From Agrobacterium larrymoorei (lineage in GTDB: Bacteria; Pseudomonadota; Alphaproteobacteria; Rhizobiales; Rhizobiaceae), in contig NZ_JAAMFB010000016.1 of the NCBI RefSeq assembly GCF_013322225.1, positions 62,001 to 126,000 of the forward strand: DNA of 64,000 bases, read 5' to 3'. The translations under genes and the position numbers were made by a program. Below the pieces are notes generated by a model. The model saw only the letters and a list, made by a program, of their open reading frames with translations, searched no databases and had not been told where the DNA came from. Of this stretch, positions 1-8,022 are shown one piece after another (position 1 is the stretch's first letter; the number at the start of each line of letters is the position of its first letter).

Positions 1-112
1 CGTAGGCTCGCCCTGGCATGTCAGCCTCGGCGCCATAACCGGCATTCTCGTCGCGGTCATCTTTCCCCCTTCCCAGACGGAAAAATCTCTGGCTGACGAG
101 GAGATTGCCTGA
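1..112 (+). CDS. azlC: AzlC-family branched-chain amino acid exporter subunit, C-terminal fragment
   Basis: Only the last 36 codons are in the window; the 5' end lies before base 1. The visible residues (GAITGILVAVIFPP followed by a short charged tail) form one hydrophobic helix and a cytoplasmic end, as at the C terminus of AzlC proteins. The TGA stop overlaps the ATG of the next gene, which is clearly AzlD, and AzlC-AzlD is a known two-component exporter of branched-chain amino acids. The call rests mostly on that pairing. Confidence 0.75.
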   Translation, partial: VGSPWHVSLGAITGILVAVIFPPSQTEKSLADEEIA

Positions 113-426
113 TGAACGAGCTTTTCGACGTCCAAACACTTATCATCATCTTCGCTGGCGCAGTCGCAACATATATCACCCGCGTCGGCGGTTACGTGCT
201 GATGACCCGGATGAAAACAATTCCTCCCCGCATGGAAGCAGGGCTGAACGCCGTTCCCGTCGCCGTGCTAACGACCCTCGTCGCCCCCGCTTTTTTCGAA
301 GGCGGCTATGAGGTCAAACTCGGCATGATCGTTGCCCTCATCGTCGGCCTGCGATTCCCCGGCCTGACCATGCTTGCAGCAGGCTGGGGACTGGTGGTGG
401 CGATGCGGTACTTTTCGCTGGCTTGA
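112..426 (+). CDS. azlD: AzlD-family small membrane subunit of amino acid exporter
   Basis: A 104-residue, strongly hydrophobic protein with about four membrane segments. It carries features typical of AzlD: an ITRVGGYVLM stretch after the first helix, and RMEAGLNAVPVAVLTTLVAP in the middle. AzlD is the small inner-membrane partner of AzlC in export of branched-chain amino acids and analogues. Start and stop of the pair overlap by three bases (TGATG pattern), so the two are translationally coupled. It converges with the aminopeptidase gene downstream. Confidence 0.85.
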   Translation: MNELFDVQTLIIIFAGAVATYITRVGGYVLMTRMKTIPPRMEAGLNAVPVAVLTTLVAPAFFEGGYEVKLGMIVALIVGLRFPGLTMLAAGWGLVVAMRYFSLA

Positions 427-460
427 GGTCGAGTCAGTGCCGTCAGCCTCGGACTCGACC
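427..460. terminator. Inverted repeat between convergent azlD and pepP
   Basis: A perfect 9-base inverted repeat (GGTCGAGTC / GACTCGACC) with a 16-base loop begins directly after the azlD stop, in the 62-base gap before the converging aminopeptidase gene. No clear T-run follows on either strand, so it may be a weak bidirectional terminator or a remnant of an intergenic palindrome. Confidence 0.4.
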
Positions 461-488
461 CAAAGATGACGGCGGAGACAGAAAACTC

Positions 489-2318
489 TCAAACCGCCTC
501 GGTTGCAGCAATTAACCACTCCTGCACACCCGCAACGGAAATCAGCGGCATCAGCTTTTCACGCACGGTCGCATGGTAGTCGTTCAGCCACTGCCGCTCG
601 TCCTCGCTCAGCAGCGCAACGACGACCAGACGGCGGTCGATGGGGCACCAGGTCAGTGTTTCGAACGAAAGCATCGGCTGATCGCCACCTTCGATTGCCT
701 CAGCCTCCCGCACATAAATCAGGTTCTCGATACGAATTCCGAATTCACCAGGGCGGTAGTAGCCGGGCTCATTGGACAGGATCATTCCCGGTAGTATTTC
801 CTGCTGCGAAACGCGGGAGATACGCTGCGGCCCCTCATGCACAGAGAGATAGGAGCCGACGCCATGGCCGGTGCCGTGGCCGTAATCGGCCCCTGCTTTC
901 CACAGCGCAATTCGAGCCAGCGGATCGAGGTCGCAGCCTCTGGTTCCCTTTGGAAAACGTGCTGCACTAATGCCGATCACGCCTTTCAGGACCAGCGTAA
1001 AGAAACGCTTCTGTTCCTCGGGCACATTGCCGATGGCGACCGTGCGGGTGATGTCCGTGGTGCCGTTGACATATTGCGCGCCGGAATCGACGAGGAACAT
1101 CTCACCGTCTTTCAGCACGCGGTCGCTTTCCGTCGTCACACGATAGTGGATGATTGCTGCGTTCTCACCGGCACCGGAAATCGTATCGAAGGAAATGTCC
1201 TTAAGCGGGTTTTGCATCGCCTGCCCTACCCGCGCGCGAACCTCTTCAAGCGCCTTCACGGCCTGAATTTCGGTGACGCTGCCCGGTTGCTGGCCGTCCA
1301 GCCAGGCGAGATATTCCACCATCGCCGCGCCGTCCTGAACATGTGCGGCAGCGGAACCGGCAATCTCCGCCTCGTTTTTGCAGGCGCGCGGCAGCTTGAC
1401 CGGATCGGTCGCCTCGATCACCTCTCCACCAGCGTCCTTAATGACCCGCGTCAGGGCAACCGGCACGACATCGACATCCGCAAGGATCTTGCCGCCCTTT
1501 TCCGCGATGAGGCGAAGACGCAGTTCGATATCACTCGGTGCGTATTGCGTCGCCAGCGGGGCGAGATATTCGGCTGCCTCTGAACCGATCTTGCGCTTAT
1601 CGAGAAACAGCTCAGCTTCGCCATTCGCGTGAATGATGGCCCGCGCCAGCGGATGCGGTGTGTGTGGCACGTCATTGCCGCGGATGTTGAAAATCCAGGC
1701 GATGGAGGATGGATCGGCAATCAGCACGGCATCGGCGTTGCGCAGCGTCACGATCTGCCCAACCGTGTCGATCTTTTGCCGCGCGGCATGTCCGGTAAAG
1801 GCACCCGGCTGAATGCTGATGGGCTCGAGAGGTTCAACCGGGCGCCCCTCCCATAAAGGATCTAGCGGATTGCTGGCCAGAAGCACGACCGCGCCATTTT
1901 TGGGTGAAAGTGCCTTTTCAAACCGCGCCAGCTCGGCGCTGGTATGCAGCCACGGATCGATGCCAAGCCGGAAACCGTCCGGCGCATTGTCAGCAAGCCA
2001 TTTTGCAGGCGGAGCGCCGACCAGATCACCGCCAGTAAAAACGGTTTGATCCACCTGCGAGGCAAGCTGGGTGGTGTAGCGACCATCAACGAATACGATA
2101 GCCTGGGAGCGCGTGACCAGCACGACCCCGGCAGACCCCGTAAAACCGCTTAGCCACGCCATCCGCTCGGCACATTCGGGCACATACTCGCCCTGATATT
2201 CGTCGGCACGCGGCACGAGAAAGCCATCGATGCGAAGCGCATCGAACGTGCTCCTCAGTGCCTCGACACGTGCTTTGCCGAATTGCGGGGTAGACTTGTT
2301 TTCGAAGGTCTGGAACAT
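489..2318 (-). CDS. pepP: Xaa-Pro aminopeptidase (aminopeptidase P, M24B)
   Basis: A 609-residue cytoplasmic metallopeptidase that removes an N-terminal residue preceding proline. It has the long three-domain layout: two creatinase-type N domains (about residues 10-310), a pita-bread catalytic domain, and a C-terminal extension. The two-metal site is complete: Asp in LVDSGAQYVNGTTDITR (both Asp), His in GTGHGVGSYLSVHEGP, Glu in SNEPGYYRPGEFGIRIEN (both Glu). The reading frame stays open for 49 more codons upstream, but the ATG at 2318 is followed at once by conserved sequence (FETF-type start, then KARVEALR) and has a GGAAAG ribosome site, so I start there. Confidence 0.93.
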   Translation of the reverse strand: MFQTFENKSTPQFGKARVEALRSTFDALRIDGFLVPRADEYQGEYVPECAERMAWLSGFTGSAGVVLVTRSQAIVFVDGRYTTQLASQVDQTVFTGGDLVGAPPAKWLADNAPDGFRLGIDPWLHTSAELARFEKALSPKNGAVVLLASNPLDPLWEGRPVEPLEPISIQPGAFTGHAARQKIDTVGQIVTLRNADAVLIADPSSIAWIFNIRGNDVPHTPHPLARAIIHANGEAELFLDKRKIGSEAAEYLAPLATQYAPSDIELRLRLIAEKGGKILADVDVVPVALTRVIKDAGGEVIEATDPVKLPRACKNEAEIAGSAAAHVQDGAAMVEYLAWLDGQQPGSVTEIQAVKALEEVRARVGQAMQNPLKDISFDTISGAGENAAIIHYRVTTESDRVLKDGEMFLVDSGAQYVNGTTDITRTVAIGNVPEEQKRFFTLVLKGVIGISAARFPKGTRGCDLDPLARIALWKAGADYGHGTGHGVGSYLSVHEGPQRISRVSQQEILPGMILSNEPGYYRPGEFGIRIENLIYVREAEAIEGGDQPMLSFETLTWCPIDRRLVVVALLSEDERQWLNDYHATVREKLMPLISVAGVQEWLIAATEAV

Positions 2319-2573
2319 GACATGCTTTCCGAAAGAACTGATTTGTGGCGGACCATAACGCGTCATGAAGCCCGAGGTCCAGATGAAAGAACCCTCTCCT
2401 GACGCCGCACAATTTTCAGGCAAGATGACGTAAATCAGCGTGTAGACGACAGTCGATATGCGCATCGCGCATATCTATGATGCGAGCAACCCACTACCGG
2501 AATGACCCATCTCGATCTATATCTGCGTCATCGAAAGGGCGACGAAACGCCCTGAGAAACAAGGATTAGAACA

Positions 2574-2747
2574 ATGGCTAAGTCGATTTTCCGCACAGCT
2601 TTGGATCGTGTCATCGCAGCACGCCAGCATCAGGCAGATCGTTATGTCAGCGGCGCAATGCTGAGCCTCGACGATCAGGCGATCGCAGCGCTTGGCACAA
2701 CCCGCGAAGAACTTCGCCGCAAGGCGAAATCCAGCTACGCGTTCTGA
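2574..2747 (+). CDS. Small conserved-looking rhizobial protein, 57 aa, unknown function
   Basis: A 57-codon gene starting ATG with a well-placed AAGGA site 8 bases upstream. The product starts MAKSIFRTALDRVIAARQ and ends KAKSSYAF; it is basic, probably two short helices with a conserved-looking YVSGAMLSLDD link, and has no signal or membrane segment. Composition matches the neighbours and the layout (short, basic, aromatic C terminus) resembles small stress-type proteins of rhizobia, but I cannot name a function. It is divergent from pepP. Its stop lies two bases before the first hairpin of a putative small RNA, whose promoter may sit inside the gene's last codons. Confidence 0.65.
   Translation: MAKSIFRTALDRVIAARQHQADRYVSGAMLSLDDQAIAALGTTREELRRKAKSSYAF
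2712..2740 (+). promoter_or_regulatory. Possible promoter for the small RNA, inside the end of the 57-aa gene
   Basis: CTTCGC at 2712-2717 and CTACGC at 2735-2740 are separated by exactly 17 bases and place a start near base 2747, at the foot of the first RNA hairpin. The match to the rhizobial housekeeping consensus (CTTGAC, CTATAT) is only partial, so this is tentative; the RNA could instead be processed from the upstream mRNA. Confidence 0.3.
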
Positions 2748-2884
2748 GCATTGCCGGGGCGGAACTCCTCCCTCCACCGTTCTGGCAATGGAATGCGTTG
2801 ACCCGCTTGAGCAGCTCCTCCCACAGCTCGCGGGTTCGGTCATCCAGACCGATCGAGAAGGCGGCGCGCAAGCGTCGCCTTTTT
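2748..2884 (+). ncRNA. Putative trans-acting small RNA with two anti-Shine-Dalgarno loops (alpha-r14/NfeR1-like)
   Basis: Three consecutive stem-loops fill the gap between the 57-aa gene and the peroxiredoxin gene. Hairpin 1 (2749-2790) pairs 14 bases, three of them G-U, around a 14-base loop; hairpin 2 (2801-2835) pairs 6+4 bases with a 2-base bulge around a 13-base loop. Both loops display the identical 8-mer CTCCTCCC (2765-2772 and 2815-2822), the complement of a ribosome-binding site. Hairpin 3 is a GCAA-tetraloop terminator. This architecture matches what is known of the alpha-r14 family of rhizobial small RNAs (NfeR1 in Sinorhizobium), which expose anti-Shine-Dalgarno motifs in loops to repress transporter mRNAs. 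Family assignment is by structure, not by alignment. Confidence 0.72.
2858..2884 (+). terminator. Rho-independent terminator of the small RNA
   Basis: Ten-base stem AAGGCGGCGC / GCGTCGCCTT with one G-T pair, a GCAA tetraloop, and a following run of Ts. It is one of the cleanest intrinsic terminators in the window and fixes the 3' end of the putative small RNA. Confidence 0.85.
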
Positions 2885-2994
2885 CGTTTCGGTCCATCAG
2901 TGATACGTAGACACAACTCATCGCCAGCTTCCCATATCTCTTACAGAGGCTCAGTGCGCAGCCGAATTCTGCGTGTTCACGCTGCCGAAAACAG

Positions 2995-3024
2995 CTTCAC
3001 ACTTTTCCGTCTGATGCTCTATAG
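2995..3024 (+). promoter_or_regulatory. Candidate sigma-70 promoter of the peroxiredoxin gene
   Basis: CTTCAC (2995-3000) and CTATAG (3019-3024) with an 18-base spacer resemble the rhizobial housekeeping promoter and would start transcription about 23 bases before the peroxiredoxin ATG. It lies after the small-RNA terminator, so the gene needs its own promoter here. Confidence 0.5.
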
Positions 3025-3053
3025 TCGCGCGATCATTGCCACAGGAGCGATTA

Positions 3054-3539
3054 ATGACCATCAAGATCGGCGACAAACTTCCTTCCGCAACCTTCAAGGA
3101 AAAAACTGCGGACGGCCCTGTCGAAACCACGACTGACCAGCTTTTCAACGGCAAAAAAGTCGTCGTCTTCGCAGTTCCAGGTGCTTTCACGCCCACTTGC
3201 TCGCTGAATCATCTTCCAGGTTACCTCGAAAACCGCGACGCGATTCTGGGTCGCGGTGTCGATGACATCGCAGTCATCTCCGTGAATGACTGGCATGTGA
3301 TGGGTGCCTGGGCGGAGTCCTCCGGCGGACAAGGGAAAATTCACTTTCTCGCAGACTGGGATGCATCCTTTACAAAGGCACTAGGTCTCGATGCAGACCT
3401 TTCCGCTGGCGGCCTCGGTGTGCGCTCCAAGCGTTATTCCATGGTGGTAGAAGACGGCGTTGTGAAATCCTTGAATGTCGAGGACAACCCCGGCCAAGCC
3501 ACCGTTTCATCGGCAGCCACCATCCTGGAACAGCTTTGA
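3054..3539 (+). CDS. Peroxiredoxin, Prx5/AhpE-type redoxin
   Basis: A 161-residue cytoplasmic thiol peroxidase reducing hydroperoxides. The active-site stretch VPGAFTPTCSLNHLPGY places the peroxidatic cysteine at residue 49 within the P-x-x-x-T-x-x-C signature. It is the only cysteine in the protein, so a second resolving thiol must come from glutathione, glutaredoxin or thioredoxin, as in 1-Cys Prx5 members. The start at MTIKIGDKLP has CAGGAG 7 bases upstream; the open frame extends six codons further but without support. It stands alone, with its own promoter and a hairpin after the stop. Confidence 0.92.
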   Translation: MTIKIGDKLPSATFKEKTADGPVETTTDQLFNGKKVVVFAVPGAFTPTCSLNHLPGYLENRDAILGRGVDDIAVISVNDWHVMGAWAESSGGQGKIHFLADWDASFTKALGLDADLSAGGLGVRSKRYSMVVEDGVVKSLNVEDNPGQATVSSAATILEQL

Positions 3540-3548
3540 TATAAAATT

Positions 3549-3575
3549 GGCGGCACGTGGCTATACCGTGCCGCC
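3549..3575. terminator. Hairpin between peroxiredoxin gene and the converging small ORF
   Basis: Perfect 8-base GC-rich stem (GGCGGCAC / GTGCCGCC) with an 11-base loop, nine bases after the peroxiredoxin stop. It could serve both strands because the 58-aa minus-strand ORF ends two bases beyond it. T-runs are weak. Confidence 0.5.
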
Positions 3576-3577
3576 TA

Positions 3578-3754
3578 TCACGTTGTAAAATATGGCTTTC
3601 TGATCGATGAATAAGTCGGCAGGCTATCGGGCCTTGCGGGTCTATCCAGAAAATCGTCGTTAGAAATTTGACTCGCAGTCACTTCGAGAGCACGGCATCT
3701 ACGTTGTGAGGTGGGCGACGGATAACGATAGGTGTGGCTTTCCATCAGCATCAT
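3578..3754 (-). CDS. Possible small protein, 58 aa, unknown
   Basis: A 58-codon frame on the minus strand in an otherwise empty 310-base gap. It begins with ATG ATG CTG ATG and has a perfect GGAGG ribosome site 5 bases upstream, which is better than most genes here. The product (MMLMESHTYRYPSPTSQ at its start) is polar, without membrane segment, rich in Ser, Pro and Arg, and I do not recognise it. The stop falls beside a terminator-like hairpin. Support is the ribosome site and the position; no homology can be claimed. Confidence 0.38.
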   Translation of the reverse strand: MMLMESHTYRYPSPTSQRRCRALEVTASQISNDDFLDRPARPDSLPTYSSIRKPYFTT

Positions 3755-3849
3755 GGCTGCCTCCGTTCGACATCCTTTATTTTAATGTAATAATGTTACA
3801 ACCTGATGAAAAAGGCCAATTGAGTGATAATGTTCATAACAAAGCGGGT

Positions 3850-4158
3850 TTAGATCGCGAGGTCGAACACCAGCAATCCTGCAGCGCCGCCATCGGTAAG
3901 ACCAATCAAACGATCGCCCACTTCGACATGTTGTGGATGCGTCAGATACTCGTCTCGCGCTTCCACGCTTTCCATGGTGACGATGAAACCATCCTGAAAA
4001 CCGCCATTCAGGCCTTCAGAAGAAACGTTCTGACCGTATTTCACATCCACAACACCGGGAATCACGTCTTTGAGCGCGTCAATCGCCTCATAGATGGCTT
4101 GTTTTTCAGAAGTCGTAACGGCGGATTTGAAACGCAGGAATACACAGTGCAAAATCAT
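3850..4158 (-). CDS. Dabb-domain (stress-responsive A/B barrel) protein
   Basis: A 102-residue single-domain protein of the dimeric alpha-beta barrel (Dabb) family. The N-terminal strand MILHCVFLRFKSAVT, the helix SEKQAIYEAIDALKDVIPGV, then DVKYGQNVSSEGLNGGFQDG and the later HPQHVEV are the usual signature. Members are stress-related or act in small-molecule enzymes; the real substrate is unknown. It has an AGGGACACTTC leader on its own strand and no obvious operon partner; rnhA lies 156 bases upstream in the same orientation with unremarkable sequence between. Confidence 0.85.
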   Translation of the reverse strand: MILHCVFLRFKSAVTTSEKQAIYEAIDALKDVIPGVVDVKYGQNVSSEGLNGGFQDGFIVTMESVEARDEYLTHPQHVEVGDRLIGLTDGGAAGLLVFDLAI

Positions 4159-4314
4159 GAAGTGTCCCTCTCTTCTCTATCGATCCGGTAAATAGGCCTT
4201 CGGCCCTGCAACGCAAACTGAAATGACAGAGCAGATGTCCGGTCTAACTCGCCGACGTGACAAGTAGTGCATCACGAACGCGTATGGTGCGGCAGAGACC
4301 GTCGATTGCCGCCA

Positions 4315-4755
4315 TTACCTCCGCTTGAAGGGCTCCATACCCTTTCGAGCCAGCTCATCGGCCCGCTCGTTTTCGGGATGACCAGCATGGCCCTTCACCC
4401 AGTGTAGCGTCACCTTATGGCGCTCCCGTGCGGTTTCCAGCGCCTGCCAAAGCTCGACATTCTTGACAGGCTTGTTATCGGCGGTTTTCCAGCCTTTTTT
4501 CTTCCAGCCAAAAATCCATTTCGTGATGCCATCCTTCACATAGGCGCTATCTGTGTAAAGATCGACTTCGCAGGGCGATTTCAGCGCGTTGAGCGACTGA
4601 ATGGCGGCCATCAATTCCATGCGGTTGTTGGTCGTTTCCGCCTCACCGCCGCAGAGTTCTTTTTCTACCTCGCCATAGCGAAGCACAGCGCCCCAGCCGC
4701 CCGGACCCGGATTGCCGGAACAGGCGCCATCGGTAAAAATATCGACATGCTTCAT
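4315..4755 (-). CDS. rnhA: Ribonuclease HI
   Basis: A 146-residue enzyme that cleaves the RNA strand of RNA-DNA hybrids, for example R-loops and primer remnants. The catalytic carboxylates are visible: Asp9 ([16 protein letters not shown]), Glu47 (NNRMELMA), Asp69 (YTDSAYV) and Asp133 (NERADELA), with the catalytic-loop His at about residue 123 ([11 protein letters not shown]). A basic protrusion ([17 protein letters not shown]) is present as in the Escherichia coli enzyme. Its ATG overlaps the thrB stop by one base, so it is the last gene of the ctaC-to-rnhA cluster. Confidence 0.96.
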   Translation of the reverse strand: MKHVDIFTDGACSGNPGPGGWGAVLRYGEVEKELCGGEAETTNNRMELMAAIQSLNALKSPCEVDLYTDSAYVKDGITKWIFGWKKKGWKTADNKPVKNVELWQALETARERHKVTLHWVKGHAGHPENERADELARKGMEPFKRR

Positions 4756-5720
4756 CAGCCGGCCAATCCATATTCGGCAACATCGCTAATAGAGCGGTGG
4801 AATCGCAGCTTGCGCAGATATTCGAGTGGATCCTTCTTCACCACCAACGCACCTTCTGGCGTGGTCAACCAGTCGTAAAGCCTGGTCAGGAAGAAACGCA
4901 ACGCGGAGCCCCGCGCCAGCAGAGGTAGCGCCTCCAACTCTGCGTCATTCAATGGCCGCACGGACTGATAGCCCTCCAGCAGCGCTTTGCCCTTAGTCAC
5001 GTTGTATGCGCCATCCTTCTCGAAGCACCATGCGTTCAGGCAGATCGAGACATCGTAGGCCAGAAGATCGTTGCAGGCGAAATAGAAGTCGATCAAACCC
5101 GACAACTCGTCGCCGAGGAAGAAGACATTGTCCTGAAAAAGATCGGCATGAATGACACCTGCTGGCAAGTCCTTTGGCCAGTTGGCCGCGAGAAAAGCAA
5201 GATCGCTGCCGATTTCCTGCTGCAACCCCTTCTCCACCTCATCGGCACGCGCTTCCGACTTGGCCCACAATTCCTTCCAGCCTTCCACCGAAAGCGAATT
5301 TCGACGTTCCAGTTCGAAGCCTTCGCCCGCCAGATGCATGGCAGCCAGCGCCTTGCCAACTTCGCGGCAATGTTTCGCCTCAGGCTTTCGCAGCCACATG
5401 CCTTCAAGAAATGAAATCAGTGCTGCCGGACGACCGGAAAGCTCACCCAGCAACTTGCCATCTTTGCGTGGCAGCGGCAGCGGGCAGGATAGGCCTTTGG
5501 CAAACAGATGTTGCTTCAGGCCGAGAAAAAACGGCAGGTCTGACTTTTCCACGCGCTTTTCGTAAAGCGTCAGGATCAGCGGGTCCTTCGTCGTGTGCAG
5601 CAGGAAGTTGGTGTTCTCGACGCCCTCGGCAATGCCTTTATAGGAGGTCAATTCGCCAACGTCGTACTGACCGAGAAAATCTCTCAGGTCATCTTCTGTG
5701 ATGTCCGTGTAAACTGCCAA
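4755..5720 (-). CDS. thrB: Homoserine kinase (APH-fold type)
   Basis: A 321-residue kinase that phosphorylates homoserine in threonine biosynthesis. It belongs to the aminoglycoside-phosphotransferase-like ThrB group rather than the GHMP group: the glycine-poor N lobe ([19 protein letters not shown]), the catalytic loop [13 protein letters not shown] with Asp and Asn, and the metal-binding [11 protein letters not shown]. Length is usual for the alphaproteobacterial form. It lies between ispH and rnhA on the same strand, 31 bases after ispH, a standard ispH-thrB-rnhA order in rhizobia. Confidence 0.94.
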   Translation of the reverse strand: MAVYTDITEDDLRDFLGQYDVGELTSYKGIAEGVENTNFLLHTTKDPLILTLYEKRVEKSDLPFFLGLKQHLFAKGLSCPLPLPRKDGKLLGELSGRPAALISFLEGMWLRKPEAKHCREVGKALAAMHLAGEGFELERRNSLSVEGWKELWAKSEARADEVEKGLQQEIGSDLAFLAANWPKDLPAGVIHADLFQDNVFFLGDELSGLIDFYFACNDLLAYDVSICLNAWCFEKDGAYNVTKGKALLEGYQSVRPLNDAELEALPLLARGSALRFFLTRLYDWLTTPEGALVVKKDPLEYLRKLRFHRSISDVAEYGLAG

Positions 5721-5751
5721 TGGATTTCTCGTAAGGGAAAAGGGTTTTAAC

Positions 5752-6798
5752 TCAGTTACTTATCGCGGCTTTCGAATGCAACGCATCGCGCGCACTTCCG
5801 TTGACGAATGCCATGTCTTCTGTGGTGAGTTCAATGTTGCGAAGCTCGCGGTTGACCAGAAAATGTTCGGTCTCTTCAACCGTCACGGCCAGATCGAGCG
5901 TGGTATCGAAGCGGGCCTTGAAGGCCTCGATGATCTCATCCACGATGACTTCCGGGGCAGATGCACCGGCGGACAAACCAAGCGTGCGAATGTCGCCGAT
6001 CTCATCCCAATCGATTTCGGACGCGCGCTGTACCAGAACGGAGCGCTCGGCCCCTGCCTTCAAAGCAACCTCGACGAGCCGCTTGGAATTGGAGGAGTTC
6101 GGCGCGCCGACGACAATGAACAGATCGCAGCCAGGCGCAGCCTGCTTCACCGCATCCTGCCGGTTTGTCGTGGCATAACAGATGCTGTCAGCGGCGGGTG
6201 ACTGCATGGCCGGAAACCGTTCCTGCAGCTTTGCGATGACCCCCGCCGTATCATCCACCGACAAGGTAGTCTGCGTGACAAAGCCGAGATTTTCCGTATC
6301 GACCGGCTGATAGCGCGCCGCATCTTCAACCGTCTCAACAAGCGAAACGGAGCCTTCAGGCAGCTGCCCCATGGTGCCAATGACCTCGGGATGCCCGGCA
6401 TGGCCGATCAACACCACATGGCGACCGAGGCGCTGGTGACGCATGGCCTGCTTGTGAACCTTGGAAACCAGCGGGCAAGTCGCGTCGAGATAGAACAGGT
6501 TCCTCGACTGCGCATCTTCCGGCACGGATTTCGGCACGCCGTGCGCGGAGAACACGACCGGCTGCTCCCGGTGTTCCGCAGGAATTTCGTTCAGTTCCTC
6601 GACAAAGATCGCGCCCTTTGCCTCCAGACCTTCGACCACGTAGCGATTATGCACGATCTCATGGCGTACATAAACTGGCGCGCCATAGGCCTTCAGAGCC
6701 AGAACGACGATCTGGATAGCGCGATCTACTCCGGCACAAAAGCCACGCGGACCGCAGAGCCGAATGGTAAGGGGCGGCTTGGAAACGGCGATGTTCAT
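5752..6798 (-). CDS. ispH: 4-hydroxy-3-methylbut-2-enyl diphosphate reductase
   Basis: Last enzyme of the MEP isoprenoid pathway, making IPP and DMAPP with an iron-sulfur cluster. The three cluster cysteines are at residues 21 ([12 protein letters not shown]), 108 ([11 protein letters not shown]) and 207 ([11 protein letters not shown]). Other family motifs: [29 protein letters not shown] and SSNSKRL. The ATG at 6798, with GCAGGAGCAGG just upstream, gives 348 residues; the frame is open 35 codons further but that part is not IspH-like. Dxs, the first enzyme of the same pathway, is encoded at about 34-36 kb. Confidence 0.96.
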   Translation of the reverse strand: MNIAVSKPPLTIRLCGPRGFCAGVDRAIQIVVLALKAYGAPVYVRHEIVHNRYVVEGLEAKGAIFVEELNEIPAEHREQPVVFSAHGVPKSVPEDAQSRNLFYLDATCPLVSKVHKQAMRHQRLGRHVVLIGHAGHPEVIGTMGQLPEGSVSLVETVEDAARYQPVDTENLGFVTQTTLSVDDTAGVIAKLQERFPAMQSPAADSICYATTNRQDAVKQAAPGCDLFIVVGAPNSSNSKRLVEVALKAGAERSVLVQRASEIDWDEIGDIRTLGLSAGASAPEVIVDEIIEAFKARFDTTLDLAVTVEETEHFLVNRELRNIELTTEDMAFVNGSARDALHSKAAISN

Positions 6799-6824
6799 TC
6801 CTGCTCCTTCTGCCTCCCGGTATC

Positions 6825-7577
6825 TCAGTCGCTGGTGTTTCTTGAGCCCCGGACATAGGCAAAACCGGCCACGAAGACAAGGGCGGCGGCTAATCCGTAC
6901 CATGTAATCGCATATTGAAGGTGATTATTCGGCAGATCGATGATCGTCACGCCACCTTTTGGCCAGCCACCGGGATTGGGTGCGGTATCAGCATCAACAA
7001 AAAACGGGACCAGGCTATTGCGCGAAATACCCGCGCTATCGGCCATGGCGCGCAAATCCTTCCAATAATAGATATTTTTCGTAAGATCGTTGTCCGGCAA
7101 CATCATCGAGGGCTTTTTGGCAAGCTGTGCTCTGGCAAGCCCCTCGATCGCAACGAGGCCGTCAACCTGTCCCAGACTACGTTTGGTCGCATCCTTCATC
7201 TCATAGGGTACGAACCCGCGATTGACGAAGATCGAGCGCCCGTCGGCAAGCTTCAGGGGCGTGTAAATGTAATAACCCGTCTGCCCTTGATGGGTGGCAA
7301 AGAAATGCTGTTCTTTCGTATGGTCGAAGGTGCCGGAAAGGCGAACCGTGCGATATTCGATATCGCCACCCGATGCGGCAAGCCGCTCGATCTCTGCAAG
7401 CTCGACAGCGGGTGTGTGCGTGCGCTGCTGGATATCGGCCATCAACGCCTCTTTCCAGTAGAGCCGCTGAACCTGCCATGTGCCAAGCGACAGAAGGATG
7501 ATCAACGCCATCAGCACAAGCGGCCCTGCAAACCACATACGGCGTTGCGAAGGCTTTATGGCAATCGTTTCAACCAT
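6825..7577 (-). CDS. SURF1-family cytochrome oxidase assembly protein
   Basis: A 250-residue inner-membrane protein that helps insert haem a into subunit I of the aa3 oxidase. It has the SURF1 layout: a membrane helix near residues 20-40 ([25 protein letters not shown], with the conserved GTWQ-RxxWK), a large periplasmic part containing [18 protein letters not shown] and [15 protein letters not shown], and a second helix at the C terminus. The ATG at 7577 overlaps the stop of the DUF983 gene by eight bases and has AGGATCG upstream. Confidence 0.92.
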   Translation of the reverse strand: MVETIAIKPSQRRMWFAGPLVLMALIILLSLGTWQVQRLYWKEALMADIQQRTHTPAVELAEIERLAASGGDIEYRTVRLSGTFDHTKEQHFFATHQGQTGYYIYTPLKLADGRSIFVNRGFVPYEMKDATKRSLGQVDGLVAIEGLARAQLAKKPSMMLPDNDLTKNIYYWKDLRAMADSAGISRNSLVPFFVDADTAPNPGGWPKGGVTIIDLPNNHLQYAITWYGLAAALVFVAGFAYVRGSRNTSD

Positions 7578-7956
7578 GATCGATCCTGCCTTCACTCGCA
7601 TTATTGCGATATTGCAGCGCGACCATGATACCTTTGAGTTTACGCAGAAGAACGAGCGACGCCACCACTGTCAGCGGTAGCCAGATCAGCGCGTGGGCCC
7701 AGAGCGGAAGTGCGAAAGTGGCATCGAACCACAGAGCCAGACCCAGGATAAGAAAGCCCATAATCATCATGACGAAGACCGCAGGGCCGTCGCCTGCATC
7801 CGCGAATGTATAGTCGAGACCGCAAGCCGTACATTGCGGCTTCAATTTCAGAAAGCCATCGAAAAGCTTACCTCGCCCGCAACGCGGGCAGCAGCCTTGC
7901 AAACCGACCTTGACCGGATCGACCGGCGGAAAATCATGTCGCTCATCTTCGGTCAT
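7570..7956 (-). CDS. DUF983 membrane protein
   Basis: A 128-residue protein with a four-cysteine N-terminal zinc-ribbon-like segment (CCPRCGRGKLF, then CTACGLDY) followed by two membrane helices (FVMMIMGFLILGLALWF and WLPLTVVASLVLLRKLKG). This is DUF983, regularly found beside cytochrome oxidase genes in alphaproteobacteria; its exact role is not established. The chosen ATG has GGGAGGAGC immediately upstream. It lies between ctaE and the SURF1 gene and is translationally coupled to the latter. Confidence 0.88.
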   Translation of the reverse strand: MTEDERHDFPPVDPVKVGLQGCCPRCGRGKLFDGFLKLKPQCTACGLDYTFADAGDGPAVFVMMIMGFLILGLALWFDATFALPLWAHALIWLPLTVVASLVLLRKLKGIMVALQYRNNASEGRIDHG

Positions 7957-8022
7957 TGTTGCTCCTCCCCCAAAAAAACAAGGGGCAGCAATGCCGCCCC
8001 TCATGAAGTCGCAATGTCAGGC

